The notes under the pieces: model-generated
What the model was told of the DNA's origin: nothing
Seen by the model: the letters and a program-made list of their open reading frames with translations, nothing else
Databases searched by the model: none
Shown: positions 34,239-41,587 of the stretch, piece after piece
How positions within the stretch are numbered: position 1 is the stretch's first letter
Layout of the letters: every line of letters starts with the position of its first letter
Made by a program: the position numbers and the translations under genes
Assembly (NCBI RefSeq): GCF_009761675.1
Contig: NZ_QUZH01000008.1
Span: 1 to 53,480 of the forward strand
DNA: 53,480 nt
Direction: 5' to 3'
Source: Bhargavaea sp. CC-171006
Lineage (GTDB): Bacteria > Bacillota > Bacilli > Bacillales_A > Planococcaceae

Positions 34239-34266
34239 AAAGCCCGCGGCAAATCCGCGGGCTTTT
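34239..34266. terminator. Bidirectional terminator
   Basis: AAAGCCCGCGG pairs with CCGCGGGCTTT around CAAAT, with a T-run on the plus strand and TTTC on the minus strand. Confidence 0.82.
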
Positions 34267-34271
34267 GCATG

Positions 34272-34601
34272 TCAATCTTCAAAATACAGATGGTGGTGGA
34301 GCTTGCAGCCCGGATTGAAGGCAGCACCGCAGGAAGGGCAATTAGAGGCTCCGTCCAGGTATTCTGCCACCGTCAGCTCATGTCCGCAGGCACCGCAGAG
34401 GACGGCTTTCTCGGAAAATCGGTCCTCCGGCCAGATTGCATGCCCGCCACAGCCGGATTCCGCATGGCAGGCATGGCAGGGAAACCACTTTCCGCAGCAG
34501 AAAAACTTGATCGCAATCCGGTCGGTTTCACCGTGATAATGGCGGCATCGGGTCTCTTCGTCAATCACTGCGCCTTGAATGTGATGCCCATGAATATTCA
34601 A
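34272..34601 (-). CDS. CHY zinc-finger protein
   Basis: A 109-residue protein with zinc ligands throughout: CRHYHGE, CCGKWFPCHACH, CGACGHEL and CPSCGAAFNPGC, typical of the CHY-type zinc finger. I place the start at a TTG codon (34601), because a strong GGAGGAGGGG lies seven bases before it and the family normally begins near NIHG. An ATG 22 codons further upstream exists but lies inside the promoter and operator region shared with bioY. Its role in bacteria is unknown. Confidence 0.75.
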   Translation of the reverse strand: MNIHGHHIQGAVIDEETRCRHYHGETDRIAIKFFCCGKWFPCHACHAESGCGGHAIWPEDRFSEKAVLCGACGHELTVAEYLDGASNCPSCGAAFNPGCKLHHHLYFED

Positions 34602-34624
34602 CGTTAACCCCTCCTCCAAAACAG

Positions 34625-34668
34625 GTTGACTGAACGTCTTCCCATTATATATGATAGATTCAGTCAAC
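34625..34668. promoter_or_regulatory. Long inverted repeat between the CHY gene and bioY, probable operator
   Basis: GTTGACTGAA (34625-34634) and TTCAGTCAAC (34659-34668) form a perfect 10-bp inverted repeat with a 24-base centre. The left arm contains a -35 (TTGACT) for a rightward promoter ending in TATGAT at 34650-34655. BirA operators also use GTTRAC-like half sites, so biotin control is plausible, though the spacing differs from the B. subtilis bioW site. Confidence 0.55.
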
Positions 34669-34707
34669 TAAAGAAGAAATGAGTTAACCAAATGGGGGAT
34701 GGAACAG

Positions 34708-35259
34708 ATGGGGAACGAACGACTGAAAATGATGATCATGGCCGCTTTGTTTGCGGCAATCATGGGGATCGGGGCGCAAATCATCATCCCGATACCGCCG
34801 GTGCCATTCACTGCACAGACTTTGGCGCTTGCGCTGGCCGCAACGATTCTCGGCAAACGCTACGGAACACTTGCGGCTGCACTCTACGTATTGATCGGCG
34901 CAATCGGCGTCCCGGTGTTCGCGGGGATGAAATCGGGTCTCGGCATTTTGATGGGGCCGACCGGCGGCTATATCCTGAGCTATATACCAGCGGCATTCAT
35001 TATCGGGTGGGTTTCTGAGAAGGGCGGTTTCCGAACGCCTGCTGTGGTTGCGGCAAACATCATCGGGGCATTGGTGATTCTCGTGATCGGCACCGTGTGG
35101 CTGAAGTTCATGGGCAGCCTGTCCTGGACAGGTGCATTTGCCGGCGGCATGCTGCCGTTTATCATCCTTGACAGCATCAAGGCCGTGGCAGCGGCTATTC
35201 TCGGTGTCATGGTCCGGAACCGTCTGGCCTCTGCCCGGCTGCTGCCGGCTGTGACATAA
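34708..35259 (+). CDS. bioY: Biotin transporter BioY
   Basis: A 183-residue membrane protein, the substrate-binding S component of an ECF biotin importer, with six helices. Family marks are IPPVPFTAQTLALALAA, GKRYGTLAAALYVLIGAIG and GPTGGYILSYIPAAF. It would use a shared ECF energy module encoded elsewhere. The ATG at 34708 is chosen because GGGGG ends nine bases before it; the earlier in-frame ATG abuts that site. No biotin synthesis genes are adjacent. Confidence 0.93.
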   Translation: MGNERLKMMIMAALFAAIMGIGAQIIIPIPPVPFTAQTLALALAATILGKRYGTLAAALYVLIGAIGVPVFAGMKSGLGILMGPTGGYILSYIPAAFIIGWVSEKGGFRTPAVVAANIIGALVILVIGTVWLKFMGSLSWTGAFAGGMLPFIILDSIKAVAAAILGVMVRNRLASARLLPAVT

Positions 35260-35279
35260 TTCCTGATTGGATCAACCTG

Positions 35280-35327
35280 ACTGCAGAAAAAGGAGGACTC
35301 TCACTGTCTCCTGATCTGCAGTTTTTT
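35280..35327 (+). terminator. Terminator of bioY
   Basis: ACTGCAG pairs with CTGCAGT, with an inner AGGAG/CTCCT stem, followed by six T. Confidence 0.78.
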
Positions 35328-35403
35328 GATTCTGGAAAGATTGTGTGAAGAAAATCCTTTAATTAAATTTGGCGTGGGTCATCCGCCTGGAGAATGCCAA
35401 AAG

Positions 35404-35445
35404 AGAACTTCCCTGGACACTCATGGGAGTTCTTTTGTGTTTTTA
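35404..35445 (+). terminator. Second hairpin in the bioY downstream gap
   Basis: AGAACTTCCC pairs with GGGAGTTCT, followed by TTTGTGTTTTT. The gap 35260-35564 otherwise shows only AT-rich DNA and no open frame of note. Confidence 0.55.
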
Positions 35446-35564
35446 ATAAAGAAATTTCATGAGCAAAAAACAACTGTTTCAGGAGATGTTGGTATAGAAT
35501 AGACCGCTGGAAGGAACAATTAATTGTGATGACAAACACTTTTTGAATGAGGAGAGTTAAATAC

Positions 35565-35813
35565 ATGCAATTGATCGGGATGTCCATTTTGCTCGTGCCG
35601 ATTCTGATGTTCACATTTGCGCTTGAGGAACGTGGAAGGAAAATGATGAAGCAAATTGAGCAGTTGGACAACTTCGGGGTAGAGACGGACGCGGTAAAAT
35701 GGGTGGAAGAAGCGGACGCGGGTGAGAAGTGGTCCAGCAAGGAACTGGCACTTGGCATGATGATATCTCTTGTCGGCTTTGGCAGCTATGTGTTCACTAT
35801 GCTGTTGGGTTGA
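35565..35813 (+). CDS. Small two-TM membrane protein of unknown function
   Basis: An 82-residue protein with a TM helix at each end (about 3-19 and 63-81) and a charged central segment of about 40 residues (EERGRKMMKQIEQLDN). The ATG at 35565 follows AGGAGA. It is monocistronic, between two terminators. I do not recognise the family. Confidence 0.65.
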   Translation: MQLIGMSILLVPILMFTFALEERGRKMMKQIEQLDNFGVETDAVKWVEEADAGEKWSSKELALGMMISLVGFGSYVFTMLLG

Positions 35814-35825
35814 TACCGGGCATAC

Positions 35826-35852
35826 AAAAGGGCTTATATAAGTCCTTTTTTA
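35826..35852 (+). terminator. Terminator after the small membrane protein
   Basis: AAAGGGCTTAT pairs with ATAAGTCCTTT (with one G-T pair), followed by more T. Confidence 0.78.
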
Positions 35853-35949
35853 TTTTTGCCAATTACTGAAGCTGCCGTCTTCGGTGTCTAAGCGGCGGGG
35901 CATTCTCCCATAATGAAACAAAATGCAGTTTCAGGGAGGAATCCGGCAT

Positions 35950-36225
35950 ATGACGGAGTTTCCGGAGATCAGCACAAATGTCTGGGATGTGTTTATTGCC
36001 GTCCCGCTGGTGCTCATAGCTACACAGATACTGAAGAAAGTATTTTCGATTCCGCCCGCTTTCGTGCCGTCAGTTGCCACGCTGATCGGTCTGATCATCT
36101 CGGTGTTTGTCAGTCACAGAGGAGACCTGCCGGCGGGGATATTCATGGGCGTGCTGTACGGAGCCGCGGCGGTTTCTTTCTACGTTTCGACGAAGCTTTC
36201 CATCGGGGCATACCGTTCCCACTAG
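35950..36225 (+). CDS. Holin-like small membrane protein (phage A118 type)
   Basis: A 91-residue protein with three hydrophobic segments: VFIAVPLVLIATQIL, FVPSVATLIGLIISVFV and IFMGVLYGAAAVSFYV. A Pro-containing loop after the first helix and a Gly-rich third helix followed by a polar tail resemble Listeria phage A118 holin. There is no endolysin gene next to it and no phage genes around. GGGAGG precedes the ATG. It could be a domesticated or chance look-alike; lysis activity is not shown. Confidence 0.6.
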   Translation: MTEFPEISTNVWDVFIAVPLVLIATQILKKVFSIPPAFVPSVATLIGLIISVFVSHRGDLPAGIFMGVLYGAAAVSFYVSTKLSIGAYRSH

Positions 36226-36283
36226 ATTAGTTCTCCTGATAACGGGAATGAATAAGGTGATTTCATCGCAGGAGGGATCACTG

Positions 36284-37138
36284 ATGGATATGGAGAGAAG
36301 TTCGTCAACCGAGCGGTTTCAGCCAATGACGTCTGTGAACAGCGGAGATGGCATCCCGGTCGGGGAAGACCTGTACAGCTATACGAACCAAGTTGTGAAT
36401 GTCATTTTCTTCGGAAAGCCGGGTGTCGGGAATGAATGGGTACTGATTGACGCGGGCATGCCAAAGTCCGGCGGCAAGATCATGGAGGCCGCAGCAGCCC
36501 GTTTTGGTGACAACAATCCGCCAAAGGCGATCATCCTGACGCATGCGCATTTCGACCATATCGGCGGATTGATTGATCTGCTGGAGAATTGGGACGTCCC
36601 GGTCTATGCTCATCCGCTTGAGATTCCGTACATTACGGGCAAACGGGATTACCCGGACCCGGATATGACAGTAGAAGGCGGCATGGTCGCAAAATTGTCC
36701 AGTATGTTCCCGCATGAGGCGATTGATATCGGCGCGAAGGCATATGAGTTGCCTTCCGACGGCACGGTGCCGCATATGAACGGATGGCGTTGGATCCATA
36801 CGCCGGGACACACCGAAGGCCACGTTTCTCTGTTCCGGGAGTCCGACGGCTCGCTTATTGCAGGTGATGCATTCGTCACGGTCAGGCAGGACTCCCTGTA
36901 TAAAGTCATGACCCAGGAGCTCGAGGTCAGTGGTCCGCCGGTTTATCTGACCCCTGACTGGGAAGCGGCCGAGCAGTCCGTCAAGACACTTGCCCAACTG
37001 CAGCCGCAGGCCGCACTCACCGGCCATGGAGTTCCGGCAACGGGAGAATACCTTCAGAATGAACTGGCTGCACTCGCAGAGCATTTCAAGGAAAAGGCCG
37101 TCCCGGATCACGGAAAGTATGTGGACGGCGAAAAATGA
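36284..37138 (+). CDS. Metallo-beta-lactamase-fold hydrolase
   Basis: A 284-residue MBL-fold protein. The metal-binding motif THAHFDHIGG lies near residue 87, followed by HTPGHTEGH and the bridging Asp in IAGDAF, and a late GHG. This is the glyoxalase II-like/YflN-like branch, with substrates such as thioesters, lactones or phosphoesters. The ATG follows GGAGGG at seven bases. The longer open frame upstream overlaps the holin-like gene in another frame and is not coding. Confidence 0.86.
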   Translation: MDMERSSSTERFQPMTSVNSGDGIPVGEDLYSYTNQVVNVIFFGKPGVGNEWVLIDAGMPKSGGKIMEAAAARFGDNNPPKAIILTHAHFDHIGGLIDLLENWDVPVYAHPLEIPYITGKRDYPDPDMTVEGGMVAKLSSMFPHEAIDIGAKAYELPSDGTVPHMNGWRWIHTPGHTEGHVSLFRESDGSLIAGDAFVTVRQDSLYKVMTQELEVSGPPVYLTPDWEAAEQSVKTLAQLQPQAALTGHGVPATGEYLQNELAALAEHFKEKAVPDHGKYVDGEK

Positions 37139-37148
37139 TCGCAATCTA

Positions 37149-37181
37149 CCCCGCCGGGTATCCGGCGGGCTTTTATTTTTT
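37149..37181 (+). terminator. Terminator of the MBL hydrolase gene
   Basis: CCCGCCGG pairs with CCGGCGGG around GTAT, followed by CTTTTATTTTTT. Confidence 0.85.
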
Positions 37182-37289
37182 GTTCATGCGGGTATGGTAA
37201 AGCAAGAAAATCCGAATCATTTGCTTCGCTTTCGATACACTGTGGCGGGACCGGACAAGCCTGAAGATGGGTTCAGGCAATCTTACCTG

Positions 37290-37338
37290 TTGACGAGATT
37301 ATACCCCCGGTGGTATATTACAAATACCCCAACGGGTA
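37290..37338 (+). promoter_or_regulatory. cst promoter with two CstR-type operators
   Basis: The promoter is TTGACG, 18 bases, TATATT (37290-37319). A palindrome TATACCCCCGGTGGTATA (37300-37317) fills the spacer, and a second site TACCCCAACGGGTA (37325-37338) covers the start point. CsoR-family repressors bind such ATACCC..GGGTAT sites. The regulator gene is at 38816. Confidence 0.8.
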
Positions 37339-37367
37339 ATTAGAAAGCGAAAGGAATGAAGCGGAAC

Positions 37368-38771
37368 ATGTTTTTCCAATCATTTTTTGATGACCGCCTC
37401 GCTCAATACGCCTATCTTGTAGGCTGCCAGCGCACGGGTGAAGCGATTGTCATTGATCCGCCCCGCCATTCGGAGGCCATCATTGAGCGCGCCAAAAAAG
37501 AAGGCCTCAACATCACGGCTGCCGCGGAAACCCATATCCATGCCGACTTCACTTCCGGTGCCCGCCAGCTGGCCGAGGACCTTGGCGCCAAACTGTATTT
37601 GCCGGGTGAAGGCGGAGAAGACTGGACGTACCAATATACAGACGGACTGGATGCCGTTCTTCTGAAAGACGGAGATACGTTCTCGATCGGAAACATCGAC
37701 TTTAAAGTGATGCACACACCGGGCCATACGCCGGAAAGCGTGTCTTACGTTCTGACCGACCGCGGAGGCGGTGCGACAGAACCGATGGGCATCTTCACGG
37801 GTGACTTCGTCTTTGTCGGAGACATCGGCCGTCCGGACCTTCTCGAAAAGGCTGCGGGCATAGCTGATACCGCGGAAAAAGGCGCGGTCCAGATGTTCGA
37901 CTCGGTCCAGAAGTTCAAAAAGCTCCCTGACCATATGATCGTCTGGCCTGGCCATGGTGCGGGTTCCGCATGCGGCAAGTCGCTTGGTGCGGTTCCCCTC
38001 ACGACAGTCGGCTACGAAAAGCAGTTCAACTGGGCGATGAAGGAAAACGACCGAGATGAATTTGTAAAGCAATTGCTGGAGGGCCAGCCGGAAGCACCGA
38101 AGTACTTTGCGATGATGAAGAAAGTGAACAAGGAAGGCCCCGCGCTCCTGAACCGTGAAGACATCAAAGTGGTCGGAGACATGGTTGAATTCAACCGGCT
38201 GCGCGAACAGGATGGCGCACTCGTGCTGGATACACGCCCGGCGAAAGATGCGGAAAAAGCGCTCGTCAAAGGCTCCATCAATATCCCGTTCAATAAATCC
38301 TTCACGAACTGGGCGGGCTGGCTGATCGGATACGACCAGGATCTCCTCGTCATTGCCAAAGAAGGCAAGGAAAAGGAAATCCGTAAAGCGCTTGAATCGA
38401 TCCACCTGGACCGGGTCGTCGCATTTGTCCGTCCGGAAACTGCAGTTTCTGGAGCTGAGACGGATTCGTACGAAACACTGACCGTTGAAGAGTTCACGGA
38501 AGCGAAGAAAGACGGGAATACGTATGTCCTGGACGTCCGGAATGATTCCGAATGGGAGGGCGGACATATGCCCGAAGCCACCCATCACTTCCTCGGACAT
38601 CTCTGGGATGAGGAACTGCCTCGGGACAAGGAACTCCTTGTCCACTGCCAGAGCGGCGCGCGCTCCGCGATCGCGTCCAGTATCCTGAAGGCACGCGGAT
38701 TCGATCAAGTCTCCCACATGGCAGGCGGATTCGGCGAGTATGAAAGAAAAGGTTATGATACAGTGAAGTAA
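37368..38771 (+). CDS. cstB: Persulfide dioxygenase-rhodanese fusion (CstB-like)
   Basis: A 467-residue three-part enzyme. The MBL-type persulfide dioxygenase (about 1-245) has ETHIHADFTSG, HTPGHTPES and the GDFVFVGDIGRPDL stretch. A rhodanese-like domain without catalytic Cys follows (about 260-350), then an active rhodanese (about 370-465) with HCQSGARS. This is the order in Staphylococcus aureus CstB, which oxidises low-molecular-weight persulfides to thiosulfate. The ATG at 37368 is chosen over one four codons earlier because the family begins with MFF and the earlier ATG abuts AAAGGA. Confidence 0.92.
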   Translation: MFFQSFFDDRLAQYAYLVGCQRTGEAIVIDPPRHSEAIIERAKKEGLNITAAAETHIHADFTSGARQLAEDLGAKLYLPGEGGEDWTYQYTDGLDAVLLKDGDTFSIGNIDFKVMHTPGHTPESVSYVLTDRGGGATEPMGIFTGDFVFVGDIGRPDLLEKAAGIADTAEKGAVQMFDSVQKFKKLPDHMIVWPGHGAGSACGKSLGAVPLTTVGYEKQFNWAMKENDRDEFVKQLLEGQPEAPKYFAMMKKVNKEGPALLNREDIKVVGDMVEFNRLREQDGALVLDTRPAKDAEKALVKGSINIPFNKSFTNWAGWLIGYDQDLLVIAKEGKEKEIRKALESIHLDRVVAFVRPETAVSGAETDSYETLTVEEFTEAKKDGNTYVLDVRNDSEWEGGHMPEATHHFLGHLWDEELPRDKELLVHCQSGARSAIASSILKARGFDQVSHMAGGFGEYERKGYDTVK

Positions 38772-38815
38772 AACCCGACCGCCCGGGCTGGACGGTCCGG
38801 AAAGGAGAACAGAAG

Positions 38816-39076
38816 ATGGAATATGATCAGAAAGTCAAAAACCGGATGAGGCGCGTGGAGGGGCAGGTCAAGGGTGTCCTCCAGATGATGGAGGAAGGCC
38901 GGGACTGCCGGGAAGTCGTCATGCAGCTCCGGGCGGTCAAGAGTGCCATCGACCGGACCGTCGGCGTGGTCGTCAGTACGAACCTTGAAGCCTGTGTACG
39001 CGAAAGTATTGAATCAGGTGAGGAAACAAGCGAAAAGGTCCAGGAAGCGATCGACCTGCTCGTAAAATCGAACTGA
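38816..39076 (+). CDS. cstR: CsoR-family persulfide sensor CstR
   Basis: An 86-residue all-helical repressor. Cys31 and Cys60 are the pair that form a di- or trisulfide bridge in CstR. The position where copper-sensing CsoR has its His ligand (four before the second Cys) is Asn56, which argues against copper sensing. GAAAGGAGAAC precedes the start. It lies inside the regulon it should control; the operators are at 37300, 37325 and 40291. Confidence 0.9.
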   Translation: MEYDQKVKNRMRRVEGQVKGVLQMMEEGRDCREVVMQLRAVKSAIDRTVGVVVSTNLEACVRESIESGEETSEKVQEAIDLLVKSN

Positions 39077-39111
39077 TCGTCGCTGAAGGGCTACGAAAGG
39101 AAGTCAATCAA

Positions 39112-39465
39112 ATGGAATGGATCATCATCTTGATCATTGTCGCCTTTTTCGCCTGGCGGATGATGCCGGCGAAGGGCGTACGGACCATTGACGCGGCAGG
39201 GCTGAAGGACAAGCTCGGTGACAAGTCGGTGCAGTTTGTCGATGTCCGGACCCCTGCGGAATATAAAGCCCGCCATATCAAGGAATTCAAAAACATCCCG
39301 CTGAACACCTTGCCATCCAAAACGGATTCTCTCGACAAGTCCAAGGAGACTGTCGTGATCTGCCAGAGCGGCATGCGGAGCGGGCAGGCGGCACGGGTTC
39401 TCAAGAAAAACGGCTTTGAGAACGTCGTGAATGTCCGCGGCGGCATGGGAGCCTATAACGGGTGA
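39112..39465 (+). CDS. Membrane-anchored rhodanese
   Basis: A 117-residue single-domain sulfurtransferase with an N-terminal TM helix (about 2-17, then basic residues), so the domain stays at the cytoplasmic face. The active loop is CQSGMRS near residue 84. It would carry sulfane sulfur between persulfide enzymes or to the neighbouring transporter. GAAAGGAAG precedes the start, and the stop overlaps the next gene by four bases (GTGA). Confidence 0.9.
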   Translation: MEWIIILIIVAFFAWRMMPAKGVRTIDAAGLKDKLGDKSVQFVDVRTPAEYKARHIKEFKNIPLNTLPSKTDSLDKSKETVVICQSGMRSGQAARVLKKNGFENVVNVRGGMGAYNG

Positions 39466-40265
39466 GCGGCGCGGAACTGACGCTTCCGTTCATCCTGACC
39501 CTGTTTGCGATCGGGTTTGCCGGATCATTCATCTCCGGCATGGTCGGAATCGGCGGGTCGATCATCAAATACCCGATGCTCCTCTATATCCCGCCGATGC
39601 TCGGCTTTGCGGCCTTCACGGCCCATGAAGTCGCCGGCATCAGCGCGGTACAGGTGATCTTCGCGACAATCGGCGGGGTCTGGGCCTACCGAAGCAGCGG
39701 CTATCTGAACAAAAAGCTGATTATTGTCATGGGCGCGGCCATTCTGGCCGGCAGCTTCATCGGAGGATTCGGATCTTCCGGTATGAGTGAAATGACGGTG
39801 AACGTCGTCTACGGTGTTTTGGCAGCCATTGCCGCCGTCATGATGTTCATCCCGAAAAAGGAAGTGCCGGACACGCCGGGGGAAGACGTTTCATTCTCGA
39901 TTCCGCTGGCGGCAGTGCTCGCGTTTGTCGTGGGCATCGGCGCCGGCATCGTCGGTGCGGCCGGTTCATTCCTGCTTGTGCCGATTATGCTGACGGTGCT
40001 GAACATCCCGACACGGATGACCATCGCGACCTCGCTTGCAATCACGTTCATCTCATCGATCGGCTCGACTGCCGGCAAGGTGTTAACCGGACAGGTTTTG
40101 CTTTGGCCCGCGGTCATCATGATCGTGGCAAGTCTCATTGCTGCGCCACTCGGTGCAAAGGCAGGCCAGAAAATGAATACCAAGGTCCTCAAGTGGATCC
40201 TGGCAATTCTGATTGCGGCGACCGCTATCAATATCTGGCGCGACCTGTTCATGCAGATGCTGTAA
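39462..40265 (+). CDS. tauE: TauE/SafE-family sulfite/sulfur-compound exporter
   Basis: A 267-residue membrane protein with about eight helices and two TauE/SafE repeats (GMVGIGGSIIKYPML near the start, GIGAGIVGAAGSFLLVPIM in the second half). In cst operons the homologue probably removes sulfite or thiosulfate made by CstB. It starts with GTG overlapping the rhodanese stop. This is the last gene before the internal CstR-type site at 40291. Confidence 0.88.
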   Translation: MSGAELTLPFILTLFAIGFAGSFISGMVGIGGSIIKYPMLLYIPPMLGFAAFTAHEVAGISAVQVIFATIGGVWAYRSSGYLNKKLIIVMGAAILAGSFIGGFGSSGMSEMTVNVVYGVLAAIAAVMMFIPKKEVPDTPGEDVSFSIPLAAVLAFVVGIGAGIVGAAGSFLLVPIMLTVLNIPTRMTIATSLAITFISSIGSTAGKVLTGQVLLWPAVIMIVASLIAAPLGAKAGQKMNTKVLKWILAILIAATAINIWRDLFMQML

Positions 40266-40290
40266 TCTGATATTTTTTTGAATGGATATA

Positions 40291-40304
40291 TACCCATACG
40301 GGTA
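40291..40304 (+). promoter_or_regulatory. Third CstR-type operator
   Basis: TACCCATACGGGTA, a palindrome like those at 37300 and 37325, lies 25 bases before the DsrE-like start codon. A TATATT -10 candidate follows at 40309-40314, so the last two genes probably have their own CstR-controlled promoter. Confidence 0.75.
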
Positions 40305-40329
40305 ACTGTATATTAGGAGGAACTCACAA

Positions 40330-40719
40330 ATGAAAGTAGCCATCATCGCAGCAAACGGCGGCATGTTTGACGCCTACAAAGTATTCAATATCGCAACCGC
40401 GGCAGCGGCAACGGACGGGGAAGTCGAGATCTTCTTCACATTCGAAGGGCTGAACCTGATCCACAAGGAAGGCCTGAAGCAGCTTCCGATGCCGGAAGGC
40501 AAGGAGCATTTCGCGGAAGGATTCGCGAACGCGAATGTCCCGTCGATCGAAGAACTCGTCGGCGTGGCACAGGAACTCGGCGTCAAATTCATCGCCTGCC
40601 AGATGACGATGGACGTCATGGGCCTCAAGAAAGAAGACTTTGTGGATGGCACCGAAGTGGGCGGAGCGGTGACGTTCCTCGGCTACGCAAAAGATGCGGA
40701 CATCACACTGACGTTCTGA
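40330..40719 (+). CDS. DsrE-family sulfur carrier protein
   Basis: A 129-residue DsrE/DsrF-like protein with Cys90 in FIACQMTMD, the position that carries sulfane sulfur. TAGGAGGAA precedes the start. In S. aureus, TusA, rhodanese and DsrE-type domains are joined in one protein, CstA; here the DsrE part is a separate gene just before the TusA-rhodanese gene. Confidence 0.88.
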   Translation: MKVAIIAANGGMFDAYKVFNIATAAAATDGEVEIFFTFEGLNLIHKEGLKQLPMPEGKEHFAEGFANANVPSIEELVGVAQELGVKFIACQMTMDVMGLKKEDFVDGTEVGGAVTFLGYAKDADITLTF

Positions 40720-40767
40720 TTTAGGGATGAAAAAAGATTGAGCCGATGCTCAGGAGGGAATGCAATA

Positions 40768-41325
40768 ATGAAAAACGTGACGAAGACATTGGACGCAAAA
40801 GGGTTCGCATGCCCGATGCCGGTCGTCCGGACGAAAAAAGCGATTGAAGAGCTGTCGGCCGGAGAAATACTGGAAGTGGTGGTGACCGACCGCGGATCGA
40901 TTGCGGACATTCCCATGTGGGCAAAGAACACGGGCCATGAATACCTAAAGCTCGTCGAAGAAGACGACGTACTGAAGCACTATGTCCGCAAAGGCGGGGA
41001 ACAAGCATCAGACAAGGAGGAAACCCCATTGAAAACCATTACGAACGAAGAATATCTGGAGATTGCTGATAAAGGCCAAGTCACACTGATTGATGTTCGT
41101 GAGCCGGACGAGTTCGCGGCAGGCCACGCACCTGGCGCGAAAAACATCCCGCTCGGCCAGGTCGAACAGCGCGCGGATGAAATCCCGGCAAAAGGCGATG
41201 TCTACATCATGTGCCGCTCCGGCGGCCGTGCAGGCATGGCGTGCGACACGCTGGAAACACTCGGACGCAAGAACCTCATCCGTGTTGCACCGGGCATGGG
41301 TGACTGGGACGGTCCGGTCGAGTAA
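40768..41325 (+). CDS. cstA: TusA-rhodanese fusion (CstA-like)
   Basis: A 185-residue two-domain sulfur-transfer protein. The TusA part (about 1-75) has the active Cys15 in ACPMPVV. The rhodanese part (about 88-185) has Cys149 in MCRSGGRAG. CAGGAGGGAA precedes the ATG. At the domain junction there is a perfect AAGGAGG (41014-41020) and, eight bases on, an in-frame TTG (41029), so the rhodanese may also be made alone. It ends the cst regulon. No sulfide:quinone reductase gene is in the window. Confidence 0.9.
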   Translation: MKNVTKTLDAKGFACPMPVVRTKKAIEELSAGEILEVVVTDRGSIADIPMWAKNTGHEYLKLVEEDDVLKHYVRKGGEQASDKEETPLKTITNEEYLEIADKGQVTLIDVREPDEFAAGHAPGAKNIPLGQVEQRADEIPAKGDVYIMCRSGGRAGMACDTLETLGRKNLIRVAPGMGDWDGPVE

Positions 41326-41340
41326 CAACAAAATCATCGG

Positions 41341-41376
41341 GACGGCAACGGAATGGATCCGTTGGCCGTCTTTTTT
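41341..41376 (+). terminator. Terminator of the cst regulon
   Basis: GACGGCAACGGA pairs with TCCGTTGGCCGTC (one bulge), followed by six T. Confidence 0.83.
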
Positions 41377-41587
41377 GTTGGTGATTATTAGGGGACAGGA
41401 GATGGCAAACGGCGTGTTGGTTCGTTTTGATCAGGCATAGATGAGCGGGGATGCGCTGCATATAGGCTTTCCGTCATCCGTCAACTTAACATTAGGATGA
41501 TTCACTCCTAACATTAGCCTGTTTCCGTGCTACAATGGGAGACGGGGAATGACTAACATAAGCAATCAATCGGAAAGAGGAGGACCC

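Noticed and set aside
33122-34327. A 401-codon open frame on the minus strand opposite the AI-2E family gene
   Set aside because: Its composition (very rich in Asp, Glu, His and Arg) is typical of antisense reading of a membrane protein gene, and it crosses the terminator at 34239.
35547-35564. The ATG at 35547 as start of the small two-TM protein
   Set aside because: The ribosome binding site AGGAGA lies inside the codons that follow it and fits the ATG at 35565.
37380-38717. A 445-codon open frame on the minus strand opposite cstB
   Set aside because: The plus-strand gene has clear family motifs; the opposite frame is open because of high GC at third positions and shows no domain or start site.
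38816-39076. Reading the regulator as copper-sensing CsoR
   Set aside because: The His ligand position is Asn56, and the neighbours are sulfur enzymes, not copper exporters.
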